DNA of 18,299 nucleotides, taken from contig DATJWY010000044.1 of NCBI GenBank assembly GCA_035500775.1, positions 1 to 18,299 of the forward strand, written 5' to 3'. Positions 14,325 to 18,299 of this stretch are shown here, one piece after another. The notes under the pieces are model-generated. The model searched no databases, was not told the origin of the DNA, and worked only from the letters and a program-made list of their open reading frames with translations. The position numbers were made by a program, and so were the translations under genes. Within the stretch, counting starts at the first letter, position 1. The number at the start of each line of letters is the position of its first letter. The DNA comes from DATJWY01 sp035500775 (lineage in GTDB: Bacteria; Pseudomonadota; Alphaproteobacteria; Acetobacterales; Acetobacteraceae).

Positions 14325-15632
14325 ATGGCTGAAACTATGACCGCGACCGCGCTTCGAATTCCGCCGGGGCCGAAGGACAAATATAATGGAACTGAAGAAT
14401 TATTTTTTTGGATGAACGAAAATTTCGCCCAGTACGGAGACATTTACCGGGCATCCGTCCTTGGAAGCAACGTCTATGTGGTCAGCAACCCGGAATATTG
14501 CGAGCGCATTCTACGCAGGAACTGGCGTAATTACACACGAAGCGGCCAAGTGGTCAAACGGATCGCCCTGCTGCTGGGGAGCGGCCTGATCGCGAGCAAC
14601 GGCGAATTCTGGGCAAACCAGCGGCGCATGATCCAGCCCGCATTCTCGAAGAATGCCATCGGCGGCCTGGCCGGCGTCATCTCGAATGCCAACGCCGAGC
14701 TGCTCGCAAAATGGAAGCTGGCGGCCCACCGTGGCGAGACGGTCAACGTCACGGAGGACGTCAGCCTCATGGTGCTGAAGATTACGCTGGTGTCGATCTT
14801 CGGAGAAGACTACGCGACGGCCGCGCCCCACTTTCATGTCCTTGCCGGCGAGTCGGCGCGGAATCTGGAGTTTGCCCAGTCGTTCCGGCCGCTGAGCAAG
14901 ATCATCCTGCAGATCGTCGCGCAGCGGCGGCATGAGGGCAGAACGGGCTCGGATTTCCTGGCCAGCCTGATGCAGGCACGCAGCCGTGAGCGCGGCGAGC
15001 CGATGCCGGATCCGCAACTGGCAAAGGAGGTCCTGACCCTGGTCGTCGCCGGCCACGAAACCACAGCGGGCCTGCTGAACTGGATGTGGTACCTGCTGGC
15101 CCGGCACCCGGACTGGCAGGCCAGATTGTCGGAGGAGTTCAGCCGCCTGCCCTGGGGCGAATTCCCGGACATGGAGATGCTGCCGCGATATACCTGCGCC
15201 CGCGAGGTCATCGACGAATCGCTGCGTCTCTACCCGCCTCTGTGGCTCATGACGCGCCGGGCGATCCAGGACGACCGGCTTGGCGACTTCTTCGTTCCCG
15301 CAGGCACCGAGATCTACATCTCGCCCTATCTCATTCAGCGCAGCCGGGACCTCTGGGAAGAGCCTGAGCGCTTCGACCCTGGCCGGATGAGTCAGGAACG
15401 CGAGGCGGGCCGGCCCGAGCTGGCGATGTGCCCGTTCGGCGCGGGCCCGCGGAACTGCATCGGGGAATTCTTTGCCAGAGTCGAGACACAGATCCATCTG
15501 ATGATGTTCGCTCGCGACCTGTGGCTCCGCCACGACGACCAAACGCCAGCGGAGATCACGACGGGCATGAATCTACTGAGCAAGCACGATTTCATCATGC
15601 GCCCGGAACCGAAGGACCGGACGGCGGCTTGA
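14325..15632 (+). CDS. Cytochrome P450
   Basis: A 435-residue soluble bacterial cytochrome P450, a heme-thiolate monooxygenase that would hydroxylate or otherwise oxidise a biosynthetic intermediate. The I-helix oxygen-activation motif is AGHETT (242-247), the K-helix ExxR is ESLR (298-301), and the heme-binding loop FGAGPRNCIGEFFA (371-384) has the axial ligand Cys378. The PERF-like motif appears as PERFDP (347-352). All signature residues are intact. The start at ATG 14325 is supported by GAGG six nucleotides upstream. The first 35 codons are noticeably AT-richer than the rest. The GNAT-like gene follows 13 bp after the stop, so they form an operon. No ferredoxin or reductase is encoded in the window. 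Given the adjacent carrier protein and NRPS, oxidation of a carrier-bound amino acid is plausible but inferred. Confidence 0.95.
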   Translation: MAETMTATALRIPPGPKDKYNGTEELFFWMNENFAQYGDIYRASVLGSNVYVVSNPEYCERILRRNWRNYTRSGQVVKRIALLLGSGLIASNGEFWANQRRMIQPAFSKNAIGGLAGVISNANAELLAKWKLAAHRGETVNVTEDVSLMVLKITLVSIFGEDYATAAPHFHVLAGESARNLEFAQSFRPLSKIILQIVAQRRHEGRTGSDFLASLMQARSRERGEPMPDPQLAKEVLTLVVAGHETTAGLLNWMWYLLARHPDWQARLSEEFSRLPWGEFPDMEMLPRYTCAREVIDESLRLYPPLWLMTRRAIQDDRLGDFFVPAGTEIYISPYLIQRSRDLWEEPERFDPGRMSQEREAGRPELAMCPFGAGPRNCIGEFFARVETQIHLMMFARDLWLRHDDQTPAEITTGMNLLSKHDFIMRPEPKDRTAA

Positions 15633-15645
15633 AAGGCGGGATTCC

Positions 15646-16548
15646 GTGTCGGTGATTCAGCGCATCCAGGCGGCGCAACCCGCCCCCGGCAGGGTGTCCT
15701 GCCGCCTGATCGAGACGAGCCATCTGCCTGCAATCATCGATCTTCTTCATGCTGGTTTTCACCGGCGTAGCAGGCAGTACTGGGAGCTCGGCCTGCGACG
15801 CCTGGCGCAGCATCGGCCGCCCGAGGGCTTTCCACAATTCGGCTATATGCTTCAGTCGGCGGGACGCCCGGTCGGCGTGCATCTGGTGATCGCCTCGACT
15901 TCACCAGACGATCCCAATTCGGCAGTCCGCTGCAATGGCTCCAGTTGGTACGTGGAGGAGGCGTTCCGGTCATACGGGCTCGTGCTTCTCATGCGGGCGA
16001 CGCGGCAGCAGCCGGCGGTCTACACGAATATCGACCCACGGCCGGCGACCGTACCGATCATCGAATCTCAGGGGTTCCGGCAGTTCAGCCAAGGTGTCTT
16101 CGCCGCCTTGCCGCTTCTGGCGCGGACTCGAACCGCCCCGGTCCGGCTGCTCGCGCGCCGGACCGATTGGGAGGCGGAGGGCATCCCGGCGGCGGATCTG
16201 CACCTGCTGACGGACCACGCCGCGTTCGGGTGCCTCGGCCTGTGGTGCAAGACGCCAACAGGCGGGCAGCCGCTGATCTTTCGCCGCCGGCGGATCAAGC
16301 CGGGCGGCATCCCCTGCGGGCAGCTCATCTATTGCCGGTCCTTGGAGAGCCTCGAAGAACTGGCGGGACCGGCTGGTCGCTTTCTTGCTGCGCGCGGCAT
16401 GCCAGTGATGTTGGTGGCGTCCGGGCGGCCGTTACGAGGCGTGCCGGGCCGGTTCTTCCCTGAAAAGCTGCCGATGTATTTCAAAGGCGCGCAGCCCCCG
16501 CGGGTCGGCGACCTGAGCTACACCGAGGCGGCGCTGCTCGGGCTGTAG
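15646..16548 (+). CDS. GNAT-like acyl-CoA/acyl-carrier acyltransferase (putative)
   Basis: A 300-residue protein starting at GTG 15646, preceded by AAAGGCGGGA and only 13 bp after the P450 stop. The first 150 residues resemble an N-acyltransferase (GNAT) fold: SCRLIETSHLPAIIDLLHAGF (18-38), FGYMLQSAGRPVGVHLVIAS (65-84), SSWYVEEAFRSYGLVLLMRA (98-117) and VPIIESQGFRQFSQG (136-150). The SQGFRQ stretch is typical of the last GNAT strand-helix. The C-terminal half is a second domain I do not recognise. I recall similar unnamed proteins annotated as acyl-CoA acyltransferases near polysaccharide genes. A role in acylating an amine made by the decarboxylase, or a sugar, is inference. Its last 31 bp overlap the end of the convergent NRPS gene. 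Confidence 0.6.
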   Translation: MSVIQRIQAAQPAPGRVSCRLIETSHLPAIIDLLHAGFHRRSRQYWELGLRRLAQHRPPEGFPQFGYMLQSAGRPVGVHLVIASTSPDDPNSAVRCNGSSWYVEEAFRSYGLVLLMRATRQQPAVYTNIDPRPATVPIIESQGFRQFSQGVFAALPLLARTRTAPVRLLARRTDWEAEGIPAADLHLLTDHAAFGCLGLWCKTPTGGQPLIFRRRRIKPGGIPCGQLIYCRSLESLEELAGPAGRFLAARGMPVMLVASGRPLRGVPGRFFPEKLPMYFKGAQPPRVGDLSYTEAALLGL

Positions 16549-18299
16549 TCGAGACGTTCGGGCTGCGGCGCGGGGCGGCGCAGCTTCACGTCCCGTTCCG
16601 GTGCCCCCTGCATTCTGTCGGAAAGCCAGTTCGCGACGTATTCGGCGTTCGTCAGACCGTCCTCGTCGTATGCGCGGGGACCGCAATGGACCTCCAGACG
16701 GCCCACCAGCCGGCGCCAGGCGGATGCCGGGCCGTCCGGCAGGTAGGTGTGGTATCCGCACATCAGGTAACTGACCGTCCCCGGATAATAGTGCGGGCGA
16801 TAGGTCTCCAGTGCGGCGATGCCGCCCCCGAACACCGCCTTGACCGCGGGCGGCAGGGAGTCGGGCGCTTTGACGAATGACCGAGACCCGGTGGCCGTTC
16901 CCATCCCCTTGCGGAGCAGGACGGCGATCCGCGAGGCAAGGTATGAAATGATCTCCTCACGCTTCGATGCGCGCAGCGCCGCCCAGGCCTCGCGGATGCG
17001 GCGGAGCACCAGGTAATCGAATCTGAACCGCAGCGGCCAGAAGCGCGGGTGGGGATAGGTATCGAGGAAGGCCAGCAATCCGATCGGTTCACCGCGCGCC
17101 ATCAGCCGGCGGGCGACCTCCATCGCCACCAGGCCGCCGAAGCACATGCCGGCAAGGACGTAGGGACCGCGCGGCTGCACCGAAAGGATGGCGTCGACGT
17201 AGCAGTCGGCCATCGCCTCCACGCGGTCGAACGGCGCTTCCATTCCGTCAAAGCCGCGTGCCTGCAGGCCGTAGACCGGCTGCCGGCCAGGAAGCGACTT
17301 CGCAATGGGCATCAGCCGCTGGGTGCTGCCGCCCACGGGATGAATCAGGAAAACCGGCGGCGTCTCGGCGCCGGGCCGCAGGAGGACGAGGGGGGAATAG
17401 CCGGATGCCGCTTTCCGGCCGGCCAGGATCTCGGCCATGCCGGCCACCGTGGGGGCGTCGTAGATCCAGGGCAGCGGAAAATTCCGCCCCGTCGCCCGCT
17501 CGATTTCCAGGCTCAGCCGGAGCATTGCCAGCGAATCGCCGCCCAGGTCGAAGAAATTGTCGTGGATGCTGACCTGCTTCAGATGGAGGCTCTCGCACCA
17601 GAGACCCGCCAGAAGCTCCTCGAGCGGCGTGCGCGGGCCGACGGACGCCGCGCCAGCATCGCGTCGCATCCGATCGTCCGGCGCCGGCAATGCCTTGCGG
17701 TCGATCTTGCCGTTGGGCGTGAGCGGAAGGGCCGCGAGCGTCACCAGGGCGTCCGGCATCATGTAGGGGGGCAGCTTCCGCCGCAGCAGATCCCGCAGGC
17801 TGCCAACCGGTACCGGCTCGGCACCGCTGGCCGTCACGTAGCCCGCGAGGCGCCGTTCGCCATGGTCGTCCCGCACTACGACCACGGCGTCCAGGACAGC
17901 CGGATGCGACCGCAGGATAGTCTCGATCTCGCCGAGCTCCACCCGGAAGCCGCGGATCTTCACCTGATGGTCGAGCCGGCCGAGAAACTCCAGACGGCCG
18001 TCGGCCAGGGAACGGACGCGATCGCCGGTCCGGTACATCCGCGCCGCAGGGTCGTCGCTGAACGGGTCGGCAGCGAAGCGTTCGGCAGTGAGGTCCGGCC
18101 GGTTGAGGTAGCCATCGGCGACCCCGTCGCCGCCGATGCAGAGTTCGCCCGGCACGCCGACCGGCACGGGCTGGCCATGGCGGTCCACCACGTAGAACCG
18201 CGTGTTGGCGATCGGCGGCCCGATGAGCACCGGCTGGTCCCGGCCGATCCGGGCCACGGCCGACCACACCGTCGTCTCGGTCGGGCCGTACATGTTCCA
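16518..18299 (-). CDS. NRPS fragment: adenylation (C-terminal part)-PCP-thioesterase
   Basis: This is the C-terminal 593 codons of a non-ribosomal peptide synthetase module; the 5' part lies beyond the right edge. Numbering from the Met of NMYGPTE, the adenylation domain shows A5 YGPTETT (2-8), A7 YRTGDR (87-92) and A8 GRLDHQVKIRGFRVELGEIE (105-124). A10 is PNGKIDRKAL (193-202) with catalytic Lys196. The carrier domain follows with DNFFDLGGDSLAML (245-258; phosphopantetheine Ser254). The thioesterase follows from about 310, with VFLIHPVGGS (314-323) and nucleophile motif AGMCFGGLVA (381-390). Cys384 replaces the usual Ser; Asp411 (FLDTYPHP) is the likely acid. His536 (EVHCGPRAYDEDG) is a candidate base. 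No condensation domain is visible here. Specificity residues before A5 are mostly outside the window. The module activates one amino acid and releases it, or passes it on, through the thioesterase. Confidence 0.92.
   Translation of the reverse strand, partial: WNMYGPTETTVWSAVARIGRDQPVLIGPPIANTRFYVVDRHGQPVPVGVPGELCIGGDGVADGYLNRPDLTAERFAADPFSDDPAARMYRTGDRVRSLADGRLEFLGRLDHQVKIRGFRVELGEIETILRSHPAVLDAVVVVRDDHGERRLAGYVTASGAEPVPVGSLRDLLRRKLPPYMMPDALVTLAALPLTPNGKIDRKALPAPDDRMRRDAGAASVGPRTPLEELLAGLWCESLHLKQVSIHDNFFDLGGDSLAMLRLSLEIERATGRNFPLPWIYDAPTVAGMAEILAGRKAASGYSPLVLLRPGAETPPVFLIHPVGGSTQRLMPIAKSLPGRQPVYGLQARGFDGMEAPFDRVEAMADCYVDAILSVQPRGPYVLAGMCFGGLVAMEVARRLMARGEPIGLLAFLDTYPHPRFWPLRFRFDYLVLRRIREAWAALRASKREEIISYLASRIAVLLRKGMGTATGSRSFVKAPDSLPPAVKAVFGGGIAALETYRPHYYPGTVSYLMCGYHTYLPDGPASAWRRLVGRLEVHCGPRAYDEDGLTNAEYVANWLSDRMQGAPERDVKLRRPAPQPERLDYSPSSAASV

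Noticed and set aside
13946..14443. 165-codon minus-strand frame across the divergent promoter region
   Set aside because: It overlaps the P450 start and the repeat clusters, lacks a plausible ribosome binding site and shows no domain-like pattern.
1..18299. tRNA, rRNA and insertion-sequence genes
   Set aside because: I saw no tRNA-like cloverleaf, rRNA segment, transposase or terminal inverted repeats; the only recombinase is the tyrosine recombinase.

Overview
The window is GC-rich DNA of alphaproteobacterial character. I favour a plasmid or megaplasmid of a Rhodospirillales/Acetobacteraceae-type bacterium. Reasons: a repABC-type partition pair (repA/repB) with a matching 16-bp parS, next to a RepA_C-family initiator with iterons; a DUF1612/HTH protein and a tyrosine recombinase, both of the kind carried on such replicons; and exopolysaccharide-type genes on both sides. 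The taxon is inferred from gene families only and could not be tested here.

Layout, left to right. (1) 1-2020, surface polysaccharide genes: a 5'-terminal piece of an acyltransferase-3 gene (minus, running off the left edge), a small membrane protein coupled to it, and a divergent family-2 glycosyltransferase (plus). (2) 2195-8215, replicon maintenance: a DUF1612/HTH regulator-like gene (minus) divergent from a tyrosine recombinase (plus), with two palindromic elements sharing a GTGCTT core in the shared promoter region; an iteron origin; the replication initiator (plus); then, convergent with it, repB and repA (minus) with parS upstream of repA. Seven iteron copies lie on both sides of the initiator gene. 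(3) 8306-11872, a second polysaccharide block (minus): an O-antigen polymerase/ligase-like membrane protein, an acyltransferase 3 and a secreted beta-helix protein. Its two membrane-protein genes are clearly less GC-rich than the surroundings. (4) 12076-18299, amino-acid/thiotemplate metabolism: a free-standing acyl carrier protein and a group II PLP-dependent decarboxylase (minus, probably continuing into block 3), a divergent cytochrome P450 plus GNAT-like acyltransferase pair, and a convergent NRPS fragment (adenylation C-terminal half, PCP, thioesterase) running off the right edge.

How they may work together. The maintenance genes form a complete-looking replication and partition unit, but of mixed ancestry: repABC-type segregation genes and centromere with an unrelated iteron-dependent initiator in place of RepC. 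The right half carries amino-acid activation (A-PCP-TE), decarboxylation, a stand-alone carrier protein, oxidation (P450) and acyl transfer, directly beside genes for building and O-acylating a polysaccharide. I infer, without proof, either a small amino-acid-derived metabolite or an amino-acid-derived decoration of an exopolysaccharide. Features deserving attention are a Cys at the usual Ser nucleophile position of the NRPS thioesterase, a Lys at the usual HxxR Arg position of the recombinase, and a dense set of inverted repeats in front of the P450.
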